Of a stretch of DNA of 64,000 nt, positions 43,296 through 51,671 are shown one piece after another. Location: assembly GCA_016215465.1 (NCBI GenBank), contig JACRJT010000051.1:1-64000 (forward strand), given 5' to 3'. Both the position numbers and the translations under genes were made by a program. The stretch comes from Nitrososphaerota archaeon. GTDB lineage: Archaea; Thermoproteota; Nitrososphaeria; Nitrososphaerales; Nitrosopumilaceae. The notes beneath the pieces were generated by a model. The model was given only the letters and a program-made list of their open reading frames with translations, did not search any database and had not been told where the DNA came from. Position 1 is the stretch's first letter. The number at the start of each line of letters is the position of its first letter.

Positions 43296-43360
43296 CGCAT
43301 TGTTCGTCTGGTTTAGACAGACTTAACTTAATGTATGAATCTGCGAATGAAGAATTGAAA

Positions 43361-43750
43361 ATGACTCTAAACATATTGGTTGCAGAAGACAATGCGTTTA
43401 CCATTACCCAGTACACAAAAATACTTGAAAAAAATGGTCACAGTGTAACTGTTGCAAGAGACGGTCAAGAGTGCCTAGAAAAATATACGCAAGAGCTAGC
43501 AAAGACAGAGTTTGAATCATTAGACAGAAACCCGTTCGATGTGGTCTTGCTAGACAACAACATGCCTAAAAAAAGTGGAGTCGAGGTGGCAAAGGAGATT
43601 CTAGACAAAAGACCGAATCAGAGAATCATTTTTGCATCTGCCTACGATATCAATTCTCTGCTCAAAGCACCGGGAACAATACCAGAGTCTGTTGAAATTC
43701 TTGAAAAACCATTTTCACTAAATACGATGATCAGCAAAATCCAAGCATAG
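43361..43750 (+). CDS. Response regulator paired with the histidine kinase
   Basis: A receiver domain of about 129 residues from ATG 43361, where ILVAEDN begins; an ATG at 43331 is the longer option. Phospho-Asp is in VVLLDNNMPKKSG, Ser in IIFASAYD, Lys in ILEKPFS. There is no output domain. It is a paralogue of 27868-28365. Its position directly after the kinase suggests that it is the direct phosphorylation target. Confidence 0.9.
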   Translation: MTLNILVAEDNAFTITQYTKILEKNGHSVTVARDGQECLEKYTQELAKTEFESLDRNPFDVVLLDNNMPKKSGVEVAKEILDKRPNQRIIFASAYDINSLLKAPGTIPESVEILEKPFSLNTMISKIQA

Positions 43751-43751
43751 A

Positions 43752-44750
43752 TTACAGATAGACAATATTTGAAAGATATTTTGCCTCTTTAAGGGCAAGA
43801 TCAAAATCACCTTCTGTGAAAATCTTTTGTTGTGCGTATAAGCTCTTGAATTTCCTTCCATCATCTGCAAAAATGCCAACTACGTGTCCTTCGTGGACGG
43901 GATAGTTCTTCATTCCAGCATAAACTGCGGCAGATGATGGGCTAACAAGTAGTTTTTCTTTTTGGAATATTTCTTTAACAGCTGCAAATGCTTGCTCGTT
44001 TGTTATTGTTATCCAATCATCAACTACGTTTTCTCGCCTTAGGAACAAATCAGGCTTTGCAGACTCTTGAAAGTTGCGCAATCCCTGAATTAGGTGGTTT
44101 TGTTGTGGTTGAACTGCGATTGTTTTAACTTTAGGGTTTTGTTCTTTAAGAAAAGCAGAAATTCCAGTAACAGTCCCTCCAGTTCCAACGCCTGTGAAAA
44201 AATGAGTTATCCGCCCTTCGGTCTGTTTCCAGATTTCAGGTCCGGTTCCCTTGTAATGGCCCATGTAATTTGCCTCATTTGAATACTGGTTTGGCGAGAA
44301 ATACTTGTCAGGTCGTGAGGACACAATTGATGTAGCAAGTGCGATGCTTTGATCAGTTCCAGCGCCAACCTTTGGGCAAAGATCATCGCTTGTTTGGTGG
44401 ATTGTGGCACCAAGGTCTGAGATTATCTTTTTTGTTTCTTCGCTTGCCTTTTCTGGGATAACTATTTCGACTTTGTATCCAAGAATGCTCGCAATTCCAG
44501 TAAGGGCGATGCCCGTGTTTCCAGATGTTGGTTCTATGATTATTGTTTCGCCGCGTTTTAGTCTGCCTTTTTCTTCTGCATCCTTAATCATCCAGTATGC
44601 GGCTCTATCCTTTACGGAACCAAACGGATTGTGACTTTCTAGTTTTGCATAATAATTTACTTTGTCATTTGATAACGATTCTAGTTTTACAAGCGGAGTA
44701 TTCCCAATTCTGTTTAGGATGTCTGCATCAGTCAGGACTTTGGTTGCCAC
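43752..44750 (-). CDS. cysM: Cysteine synthase family PLP enzyme
   Basis: A 332-residue fold-type II PLP enzyme. The PLP Lys is in NPFGSVKDRAAY, the substrate loop is PTSGNTGIAL, the phosphate loop GVGTGGTVTG, and the end has VSPSSAAVYAG. It makes cysteine from O-acetyl- or O-phosphoserine and sulfide. The tusA-like gene lies 3 bp upstream on the same strand, which suggests a sulfur-carrier link. Cystathionine beta-synthase activity cannot be excluded. Confidence 0.9.
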   Translation of the reverse strand: MATKVLTDADILNRIGNTPLVKLESLSNDKVNYYAKLESHNPFGSVKDRAAYWMIKDAEEKGRLKRGETIIIEPTSGNTGIALTGIASILGYKVEIVIPEKASEETKKIISDLGATIHQTSDDLCPKVGAGTDQSIALATSIVSSRPDKYFSPNQYSNEANYMGHYKGTGPEIWKQTEGRITHFFTGVGTGGTVTGISAFLKEQNPKVKTIAVQPQQNHLIQGLRNFQESAKPDLFLRRENVVDDWITITNEQAFAAVKEIFQKEKLLVSPSSAAVYAGMKNYPVHEGHVVGIFADDGRKFKSLYAQQKIFTEGDFDLALKEAKYLSNIVYL

Positions 44751-44753
44751 TAA

Positions 44754-44987
44754 CTATTTCACCTTTTTAATTGAGAATTCTAATTCGGTGTCCCTTTTTT
44801 GAAGAGATAAGAGTTCGTGTCCAGTTCGTTTGACCCAACGCGATATGTCTTCTTCAGCATTTGGATCATCTGCAAGAACAGTCAGTGTTTCGCCCACTTG
44901 CATTTTTTCAACCTCGATTTTCGTTCTAAATACAGGTTCTGGGCAGAACAATCCACGCGCATCTAGTTTTTTAGTTGTCGCACTCAT
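44754..44987 (-). CDS. tusA: TusA/SirA-family sulfur-carrier protein
   Basis: A 77-residue protein. The diagnostic CPEP motif is in LDARGLFCPEPVFRTK, followed by VGETLTVLADDPNAEEDISRWVKRTGHELL. The Cys accepts persulfide and passes it on. Directly upstream of the cysteine-synthase gene (3 bp), it may deliver sulfur to that enzyme or to a thiolation pathway. Confidence 0.93.
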   Translation of the reverse strand: MSATTKKLDARGLFCPEPVFRTKIEVEKMQVGETLTVLADDPNAEEDISRWVKRTGHELLSLQKRDTELEFSIKKVK

Positions 44988-45087
44988 CGATATTTGTCAA
45001 AGACTTGTTTGTCATATTAAAATCTATTTAACTTAGTTTTAGCTAAATCAAATTTTTAATAAATTATCCTAATTATAAAATCATAAG

Positions 45088-45915
45088 ATGAACTACGCAA
45101 ACGACATTGCCAAGGCGGAAGTAATTACTAAAAAATACAGAATGGACGATAAAATTTCTTTACTTGTTCTCAATGCAATGAAAAGAATTCTTGCGATAAA
45201 TGAGAAAAACACATTTGCGTATCAAGATCTTGCACATTTTGAAAAAAGCCTCCCAAAAATCCAGGGAATGAAAAAACTTGCAACCGAATCATTTAGACAA
45301 TTTGCCACTAGATATCACACATCATTATGTGCATCAATGGGATTTCCGATGATGAATGCAATTACAGATTCAAAAACTGCAGGCGTGTACGAGGCATTTT
45401 ATGAAATATTTGGAATTACAAATGCCAAGGCAAAAAGATTTGGGCTTGCGGCACTATACAGCGCAATAAAAGGTGAAAAAACCAACATTCCAAACAATGG
45501 CGGAATTTACAATATTGTGTTTGACAGGGACTCGCCTTGGACATATAGAAACGAGGCAGAACACATGGAAGAATATGCAAGATATCACTTTAACAGTTAC
45601 TTGATCAATGAAATTATGAAAAAACCAAACTCCACAAACCCGTTTGACCCAGTCATATCGCTGTATGAGAGTGGTGCAGCTGACTTTATTTTCATGCAGA
45701 CAAAACAAGACGGAATCACTGAGGAAAGGCTTTGCACGTTTCACACAGTAAAGACATCAGCAGGCGATGTAATAGGAGTTCATATGATGGATGATGACAG
45801 ATTGCAATATTACCGAAAATGGGGAGATCCATATTTTAAAATCCGAACTATTGATGGGACCACAGCAAAAATCAAAATAGTTGGTATTGCAGATCAGAGA
45901 TTCATTCCAGATTAG
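45088..45915 (+). CDS. Conserved protein of unknown function
   Basis: A 275-residue soluble protein. The N-terminal half is helical (MKRILAINEKNTFAYQDLAHFEKSL...FRQFATRYHTSLCASMGFPMM); the C-terminal half is beta-rich (ERLCTFHTVKTSAGDVIGVHMM...KIRTIDGTTAKIKIVGIADQRF). There is no recognised catalytic motif, signal or membrane segment. It is monocistronic by orientation, facing the PHP gene convergently. A TATA-like TTTTAATAAAT lies about 30 nt before the ATG. Confidence 0.6.
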   Translation: MNYANDIAKAEVITKKYRMDDKISLLVLNAMKRILAINEKNTFAYQDLAHFEKSLPKIQGMKKLATESFRQFATRYHTSLCASMGFPMMNAITDSKTAGVYEAFYEIFGITNAKAKRFGLAALYSAIKGEKTNIPNNGGIYNIVFDRDSPWTYRNEAEHMEEYARYHFNSYLINEIMKKPNSTNPFDPVISLYESGAADFIFMQTKQDGITEERLCTFHTVKTSAGDVIGVHMMDDDRLQYYRKWGDPYFKIRTIDGTTAKIKIVGIADQRFIPD

Positions 45916-45934
45916 GTTGTTGTTCGGCAGTGGA

Positions 45935-46852
45935 TCAGATGGCCATTCTTAGCATATCGGCGATATTTCTATTCTTTAATGGCGAAGCATCATAATCAAG
46001 TAGATTGATTTTCTTTGATATTCGCTTCATCAGATACACTGACAGTTTGTATATTAGCGACCAGAGATAGCTGTTTTGATTCAAGTCATACATTTTTAGT
46101 AGCAATGAAAACATCCATTGTGAGTTTGGGTAATATTCTCGGATGTATTCTGCAAGATAGTCCTTTGAATTGTTGATTTTGTACTTGATGTGTTCTAGTG
46201 TTTCCTTTTCATGCGCATAACCGATGTTCTGTATGGTTATTCTGTTATGTTTCATTGCATACAGTATATCGTCTAGAGTGTTTTCTGATTCGACTAGATT
46301 TACACATCTTCCAAGTGTTGAAAGAACATGCGAGTCACTTCCAGCGATACCAATTTTGTTATTGTCAAGCGAAAACTTGGTTGCACGCGCGTTTGATATT
46401 ACATCTACATTATTGCTATTGAAAATCTCAACTAAATCACACATCTTTGCCTTTTCTCTTAGTGCATCAAGTAGGCTAAACGGATGCGGGGCACACGATA
46501 CTGCATCTTGTTTGCGGATTTCATCAATTATCTCCTCTAACGTGAGACCTGCCTTGATTTCTTTTGATATTCCATATGCTATTACATGTGCGCCAGCATT
46601 GGTTGTGATTTCTTCTGCAGGCAGAATTTGGATCTTTTTGTATTTTGCATGGTCGTTTTTGTATTCCAAAATTTGCCTATAACCATTCAGAGTGTTGTGG
46701 TTTGTTACAAAAAGCGCATCAAGTCCAATGGCATGCGATCTTTCCAGCTGCTCAGATATTGTGATATCACAGTCATATGGCGCCTCATCTTCACCCACAT
46801 GGAAATTTGAGAAATTGTTATGACAGTGCAGTTCAGCTTTTAGAGGATTCAA
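45935..46852 (-). CDS. PHP-domain phosphoesterase
   Basis: A 305-residue protein with metal-ligand motifs in order: ELHCHNNFSNF, FVTNHNT, ILPAEEIT, CAPHPF and GIAGSDSHV. It is a PHP hydrolase like histidinol phosphatase or nucleoside 3',5'-bisphosphate phosphatases. The C-terminal 70 residues are helical and extend beyond the usual core. Substrate unknown. Confidence 0.85.
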   Translation of the reverse strand: MNPLKAELHCHNNFSNFHVGEDEAPYDCDITISEQLERSHAIGLDALFVTNHNTLNGYRQILEYKNDHAKYKKIQILPAEEITTNAGAHVIAYGISKEIKAGLTLEEIIDEIRKQDAVSCAPHPFSLLDALREKAKMCDLVEIFNSNNVDVISNARATKFSLDNNKIGIAGSDSHVLSTLGRCVNLVESENTLDDILYAMKHNRITIQNIGYAHEKETLEHIKYKINNSKDYLAEYIREYYPNSQWMFSLLLKMYDLNQNSYLWSLIYKLSVYLMKRISKKINLLDYDASPLKNRNIADMLRMAI

Positions 46853-46897
46853 TCAATTGGAAATTTTTTTTGTTATTATTATAATCCTTTTTCTAGG

Positions 46898-47632
46898 TTA
46901 CCTGAATAGATCAGTCTTTTCTGATCGAATTAACGGCTTTACCGTATTATCGGACGGGTTAAAATCAAAATTACGAATAATTGCAAATAGACAATTCTCA
47001 GTCTTCTTCATCACAAGTTCGGCCGCACCGCAAAGTTCGTCCGCTTCTGCAATGGCGGTAATACGCAGTGTCTTTCCAAATGTGTCCTTTGTTCCTGCGT
47101 AATCATGAATTGGTTTCATTCCAGACACACCAATTGCACAATTTGTTTGGCCTTCACGAAATGGTCTGCCAAACGTGTCTGCTATCAGAACCGCAATTTT
47201 TTTCCCAGTTATCTCTTGTAGTTTAGTATGGAAGTTTGATGCAGATTCGTCGGAGTTTTCTGGAAGCATTGAGGCAAATCCCTGTGGGAGATTACTTTCG
47301 TCAACCCCAGCGTTTGCACAGATAAAACCGTGTCTTGTTTCGGTGATCAACACACGATTTTCCATTCGAATTATTCTTTTTGTTTCGTAGAGAATAACTT
47401 CGATTAGCCTTGGATCCTTTTCATACTCTGCCGCAATTCCAACAGCAAGAAGAGATGGAATTACGCCAGATAATTCAACTAGCCGTCCTTCTTGTTTTGA
47501 TATCACTTTTTGCGATATTACAATAACGTCGCCGTCCAGTAGGCCCTTGTATGAGGATGTAAAAATTTTTACCAGATCGTCGCCTTTTTTAATTTCTTTA
47601 TTTGTGATAATAGGAATTATTTCAAGTGACAT
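46898..47632 (-). CDS. cofE: Coenzyme F420-0:L-glutamate ligase
   Basis: A protein of about 244 residues from Met at 47632 (ATG 47638 possible). It adds glutamate to F420-0. Family words LLDGDVIVISQKVISKQEG, ITETRHGFICANAGVDESN, VLIADTFGRPFREGQTNCAIGVSG and AIAEADELCGAAEL are all present. It shows that the organism makes F420 and supports F420 use by the PPOX protein at 10379. Confidence 0.95.
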   Translation of the reverse strand: MSLEIIPIITNKEIKKGDDLVKIFTSSYKGLLDGDVIVISQKVISKQEGRLVELSGVIPSLLAVGIAAEYEKDPRLIEVILYETKRIIRMENRVLITETRHGFICANAGVDESNLPQGFASMLPENSDESASNFHTKLQEITGKKIAVLIADTFGRPFREGQTNCAIGVSGMKPIHDYAGTKDTFGKTLRITAIAEADELCGAAELVMKKTENCLFAIIRNFDFNPSDNTVKPLIRSEKTDLFR

Positions 47633-47673
47633 CAGCATTATGCAATATTATCTTTTATTAAAATCTAGTAAGG

Positions 47674-48324
47674 TTAGGCAATAGTTTGAAGCTGTAGGTT
47701 CGTCTTGTAGTGTTTATTTATTATGCCAATTAGGTTTGAGAGATTTTTTTCTTCAATTATTACATTTGCCCTTTCTTTTACAACATCTTGAGCCCTAAAT
47801 GCAATTCCAAGACCACAGATATCAAAAAGAGTTAGGTCGTTTGCACCGTCAACTGTAACTATGATGTCGTCCTTATTTTCCTGCCATTCGGCTATTTTTA
47901 CTCGTGCTGACTTTGCCTTATCTGATGTGACATGGATTTGTACATCATCGAGTTTTCCGTCCTTGAAGACGAGTTCGTTAGAATACACATAATCAAGACC
48001 CAGTTCTTCTTTCAGTCTATCAGTCATAATTGTAAATCCGCCAGAGACAGCAAGTAGTTTCCAGCCAGCAGCCTTTAGCACGCGGCATGTTTCCTTTGCA
48101 CCAGTCATTATCGGTAGTTCATCTGCTACCTGCTTACATGTATCATAGCTTAGTCCCCGTAAAGCATGGACCCGTGTTCTGAGTCCATCTTCCCAGTTTA
48201 TCAGCCCTTGAATTCCCTTTCTTGTGATTTCCCAGATTTCTTTTTCTTTGTTTATCTTTTCCGCAAGAATCGGCAGATATTCTGCATCAAAGAGGACTCC
48301 TTCCACATCAAAAATTGCAAGCAA
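47674..48324 (-). CDS. SerB/ThrH-like HAD phosphatase
   Basis: A 216-residue protein. Motif I is FDVEGVLFD, with Glu at the second acidic position rather than the usual Asp, as in ThrH (phosphoserine phosphatase/homoserine phosphotransferase). Motif II is LLAVSGGFTIM and motif IV VTVDGANDLTLF. It probably dephosphorylates phosphoserine. Because homoserine dehydrogenase is present, a ThrH-type phosphotransfer is another possibility. Confidence 0.85.
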   Translation of the reverse strand: MLAIFDVEGVLFDAEYLPILAEKINKEKEIWEITRKGIQGLINWEDGLRTRVHALRGLSYDTCKQVADELPIMTGAKETCRVLKAAGWKLLAVSGGFTIMTDRLKEELGLDYVYSNELVFKDGKLDDVQIHVTSDKAKSARVKIAEWQENKDDIIVTVDGANDLTLFDICGLGIAFRAQDVVKERANVIIEEKNLSNLIGIINKHYKTNLQLQTIA

Positions 48325-48360
48325 TTGTTTCCAATTTTTGGAAAAAATCTATCAATATAA

Positions 48361-48661
48361 AAGTTGAAGTTTATTTTTAGATCGCGTACCCATAGTAGTG
48401 AACTACCACCAGACAAGTCCAGTGGTCTCTTCCTGCTTCAACGACCGAGCTTTTGATCCCTACAGGCGTGCATTCCCGCAGGAACTGCGGGAATCTGTCT
48501 GAACTCAATCCTGTTTCGGCTTTACATGATAACAGGTAGAGGCTCATACCATGACGTTCTTCCACTCTGCCTAGCTCTGACAGTGCATGTTATGAATCCA
48601 TCCAATTTATGAGAAGGGTTATTGCGTTATTACCTACAATTTGTCCACAGGACAAATTAGG
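48361..48661 (-). mobile_element. IS200/IS605-type remnant or structured RNA
   Basis: A 300-bp stretch between genes. On the minus strand 48377-48565 reads as a C-terminal peptide with LRECTPVGIKSSVVEAG, reminiscent of TnpB ends, then two hairpins: a perfect 10-bp stem with a 3-nt loop (48472-48494) and a 9-bp stem at 48406-48425 whose two central pairs are G-U only if the RNA is copied from the minus strand. Another hairpin, AATTTGTCC-ACA-GGACAAATT (48638-48658), marks the far end. This fits a deleted element keeping both ends. An independent ncRNA is the alternative. Confidence 0.4.
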
Positions 48662-48713
48662 TGATCTTCCCAATTCAAAATACTATAAATCACGGTAGGA
48701 AAATTATCAAAAC

Positions 48714-49010
48714 ATGGGTGAGCTTGAGCACAAGTACGAAGTCGAAGTAAAGACAGCCGAAAAACTGCAAAAACTTCCAGACGAGGTCAAAGACGAATTA
48801 AAAGCATCTGGGATGATGGACGATAAAGGAAAACTCAAACTCAAAGGCGTTAGTCCAAAAATGCTAAAGAAAATGAAACAAGAGTATGTCGAGTGTCCCG
48901 TTTTAAAACAAGACATTCAATTTGTCCAGTGTTTTGTCTGCTCCAATTTCCAAAGCAGAGTCATGGGAAAGGTGCTTTGTAAAGGGGATTCTCTTAAAAA
49001 ACAGACATAA
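48714..49010 (+). CDS. Small Cys-containing protein of unknown function
   Basis: A 98-residue protein. The Lys/Glu-rich N-terminal half (VEVKTAEKLQKLPDEVKDELKASG) is helical. The C-terminal half has four Cys (VECPVL, VQCFVCSNF, GKVLC) able to bind zinc or iron-sulfur. No named family is recognised. It lies 135 bp upstream of proS on the same strand. Confidence 0.6.
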   Translation: MGELEHKYEVEVKTAEKLQKLPDEVKDELKASGMMDDKGKLKLKGVSPKMLKKMKQEYVECPVLKQDIQFVQCFVCSNFQSRVMGKVLCKGDSLKKQT

Positions 49011-49146
49011 TTTAAATTCAAAGTTTTAAGAAAAATAAAATTTAGAATCAGATCTGGAAATTATCCAACCACGAATTACACGTCTGAAGGTCATTTCCTT
49101 TACAACTAGGAAAAGCTCATTAGTCAAAATTTTTGTCACATATACA

Positions 49147-50592
49147 TTGAGTAAAGAAAGTGTCGGAATTACAGTTTCAAAAAACACAGATTTTAGTGAA
49201 TGGTACACACAAGTTGTCCTAAAGGCTCAGCTTGCAGATTATGCCCCAGTAAAAGGCCTCATTGTTCTACGACCTGATGGATACGCAATTTGGGAATCAA
49301 TTAGGGAAACACTTGATGAAAAATTCAAAAAGACAGGACATCGGAACGGCTTTCTGCCAGTACTAATTCCAGAATCACTACTTACAAAAGAAAAAGACCA
49401 TTTTGCAGGATTCAATCCGGAGGTTTTTTGGGTAACGCACTCTGGAGACGCTGAAATTGGCGACAAATTAGCTCTGCGTCCCACATCTGAGACACTTGCA
49501 TATTCAATGTATGCCAAATGGATTCATAGCTGGAGTGACCTGCCTCTGAAAATTAATTTTTGGAATACCGCGCTGCGTGCGGAAATCAAGGCAACAAAAC
49601 CGTTTCTTAGAACATCAGAATTTTTGTGGCAGGAAGGACATACGGTACACGCTACACGCGAAGAGGCTGAAAAAGAAGTCTTGGATATTTTAGAGATTTA
49701 TAAAAATACAGTTGAGCAAACGCTTGCAATTCCAGTCATCACAGGTAAGAAAAGCGAGAAGGAGAAATTTGTCGGGGCAGTATACACCACAGCCATTGAA
49801 TCCATGATGCCAGACGGTAAGGCATTGCAAATGGGAACGTCGCATTTTCTTGGCCAGAACTTTTCAAAACCATTTGAGGTCAAGTTCCTAGATAAAAACA
49901 ATGTAGAAACTTTTTCCTGGCAGACATCATGGGGTGTATCATGGAGATTAATAGGCGCCATGATAATGGTACATGGCGACGACAAAGGACTTGTATTGCC
50001 ACCAAGAGTTGCACCAATTCAAATAGTCATTGTTCCAATCTATTATTCAGAAAAAGATGCAGATAGAGTTCAAGTAAAAGCAAACGAAATTGAGAAAATG
50101 CTACTAAACAAGGGTTTGCGCATTCATGTGGATAGAAGGGATGAACTCACACCAGGCTTCAAGTTCAATGACTGGGAGCTAAAAGGGGTTCCATTGCGAA
50201 TTGAAATTGGCCCAAAGGATCTGGACAAAAGTAAAGTTACAGTAGCTAGACGTCACAATAGGCAAAAATCGGACCTACCACTTGACAAAATAGAATCAGA
50301 TATTGAATCCATACTGCAGCAAATTCAAGATGAGATGTTTGCAGCAGCAAAGAAAATCCTCAAGGAAAGAACGGTAAGAGGGATAGACTACAACCAGTTC
50401 AAATCCGAGGTTGAAAATGGGTCATTCATTAGCGCATGTTGGTGCGGAAAAATAAGCTGTGAGGAAAAGATCAAAGAGGAAACCATGGCGGACATTCGAG
50501 TAATCCCATTTGGGAGTGATGATAGTGAAGGAAAATGCATATACTGTAGTGAAAAAAGCGTTGCAAGTGCAATATTTGCTCGCGCTTATTAA
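49147..50592 (+). CDS. proS: Prolyl-tRNA synthetase, archaeal type
   Basis: A 481-residue class II synthetase from TTG 49147. Motif 2 lies in LRPTSETLAYSMYAKW and RTSEFLWQEGHT; motif 3 is in WGVSWRLIGAMIMVHGDDKGLVLPP. The anticodon domain follows, and the archaeal/eukaryotic C-terminal zinc-binding domain ends with CWCGKISC and GKCIYCSEKSVASAIFARAY. It ends in an aromatic Tyr as in the family. Confidence 0.96.
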   Translation: MSKESVGITVSKNTDFSEWYTQVVLKAQLADYAPVKGLIVLRPDGYAIWESIRETLDEKFKKTGHRNGFLPVLIPESLLTKEKDHFAGFNPEVFWVTHSGDAEIGDKLALRPTSETLAYSMYAKWIHSWSDLPLKINFWNTALRAEIKATKPFLRTSEFLWQEGHTVHATREEAEKEVLDILEIYKNTVEQTLAIPVITGKKSEKEKFVGAVYTTAIESMMPDGKALQMGTSHFLGQNFSKPFEVKFLDKNNVETFSWQTSWGVSWRLIGAMIMVHGDDKGLVLPPRVAPIQIVIVPIYYSEKDADRVQVKANEIEKMLLNKGLRIHVDRRDELTPGFKFNDWELKGVPLRIEIGPKDLDKSKVTVARRHNRQKSDLPLDKIESDIESILQQIQDEMFAAAKKILKERTVRGIDYNQFKSEVENGSFISACWCGKISCEEKIKEETMADIRVIPFGSDDSEGKCIYCSEKSVASAIFARAY

Positions 50593-50633
50593 TCTCCAAT
50601 TCTTGATATAGGATATGACATAATTCAGACATA

Positions 50634-51602
50634 TTGGATGAAATTCTAATTGTTGAAAATTTACAGAAATACTTTATCAAAACGAATTGGTTAGGGAAAC
50701 AGTCCTCGCTTGTAAAGGCAGTTGACGGGATATCGTTTTCGGTCAAATGTGGGGAAATCTTTGTTTTGGCTGGAGAGTCAGGCTCAGGTAAATCAACCAT
50801 CGCAAAACTAATTTTAAAATCAACTGATTCAGATGCAGGAAAAATAATCTTTGATGGAACTGAGATTACCAACAAAAAGGAACCACTGAAAAAAATCAGA
50901 ATGGGTTGCCAGATGGTCTATCAAGACCCATATGATTCCATAAATCCAAGAATGAAAATAAAGGACATAATTTCCGAGCCAATTGAAATTCACAAAATCG
51001 GCAACTCAAAACAGCGTGAAGAATTAGTTAGAGAGGCATTACACGAAGTAAGATTAGAACCTGCAGACGAAATTATGGAAAAATACCCAGGAATGCTGTC
51101 AGGAGGTCAAAGACAGAGAGTAGTACTTGCAAGAGCACTCGTGATGAAGCCAAAACTGATCATTGCCGATGAGCCAGTATCAATGCTTGATGTGTCAGTT
51201 AGAGCCGAAATCCTTGAACTGATGGAGGGTTTGCGCCAGAAATACAACATCTCCTTTGTTTACATCACACATGATTTGGCAACTGCCAGATACTTTGGCC
51301 ACACCATTGCAATTTTGTACCTTGGAAAGATAGTTGAAATTGGCCCAATTAATGACGTTTTACTTCAACCCAAGCATCCGTACACACAGGCACTGCTTGA
51401 TGCAATATCAGAGCCGAACCCAGATAACATCTACAAGGAAAAGATAGTCAGAATCAAAGAGCCACTTGACATTGACATATACCAAGGTTGTAGATTTCAA
51501 GCAAGATGCCCATATGCCTTTGAAAAGTGTAAAACTGAGCCGAACTTAGAAGATGTTGGAAGCGACAGAAAAGTTGCTTGTTTTGCTAAATTAGAAAATT
51601 AG
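50634..51602 (+). CDS. ABC transporter ATPase, oligopeptide (OppF) type
   Basis: A 322-residue protein. Walker A GESGSGKST, Q-loop YQDPYDSINPRM, signature LSGGQRQRVVLARAL, Walker B LIIADEPVSMLDV, and the C-terminal oligopeptide-type CRFQARCPYAFEKC motif, which in homologues holds an iron-sulfur cluster, are present. It starts at TTG 50634. No permease, binding protein or second ATPase is in the window, so it is an orphan locally; the rest may lie elsewhere. Confidence 0.9.
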   Translation: MDEILIVENLQKYFIKTNWLGKQSSLVKAVDGISFSVKCGEIFVLAGESGSGKSTIAKLILKSTDSDAGKIIFDGTEITNKKEPLKKIRMGCQMVYQDPYDSINPRMKIKDIISEPIEIHKIGNSKQREELVREALHEVRLEPADEIMEKYPGMLSGGQRQRVVLARALVMKPKLIIADEPVSMLDVSVRAEILELMEGLRQKYNISFVYITHDLATARYFGHTIAILYLGKIVEIGPINDVLLQPKHPYTQALLDAISEPNPDNIYKEKIVRIKEPLDIDIYQGCRFQARCPYAFEKCKTEPNLEDVGSDRKVACFAKLEN

Positions 51603-51671
51603 TTTTTCATTCACTAATTTGGATAAATGCTAAAAATTAATCTAATTTTATACTGTTACGGCGGAGAATAT

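Noticed and set aside
48361-48661. RNase P or SRP RNA
   Set aside because: The conserved core sequences of those RNAs are not present.
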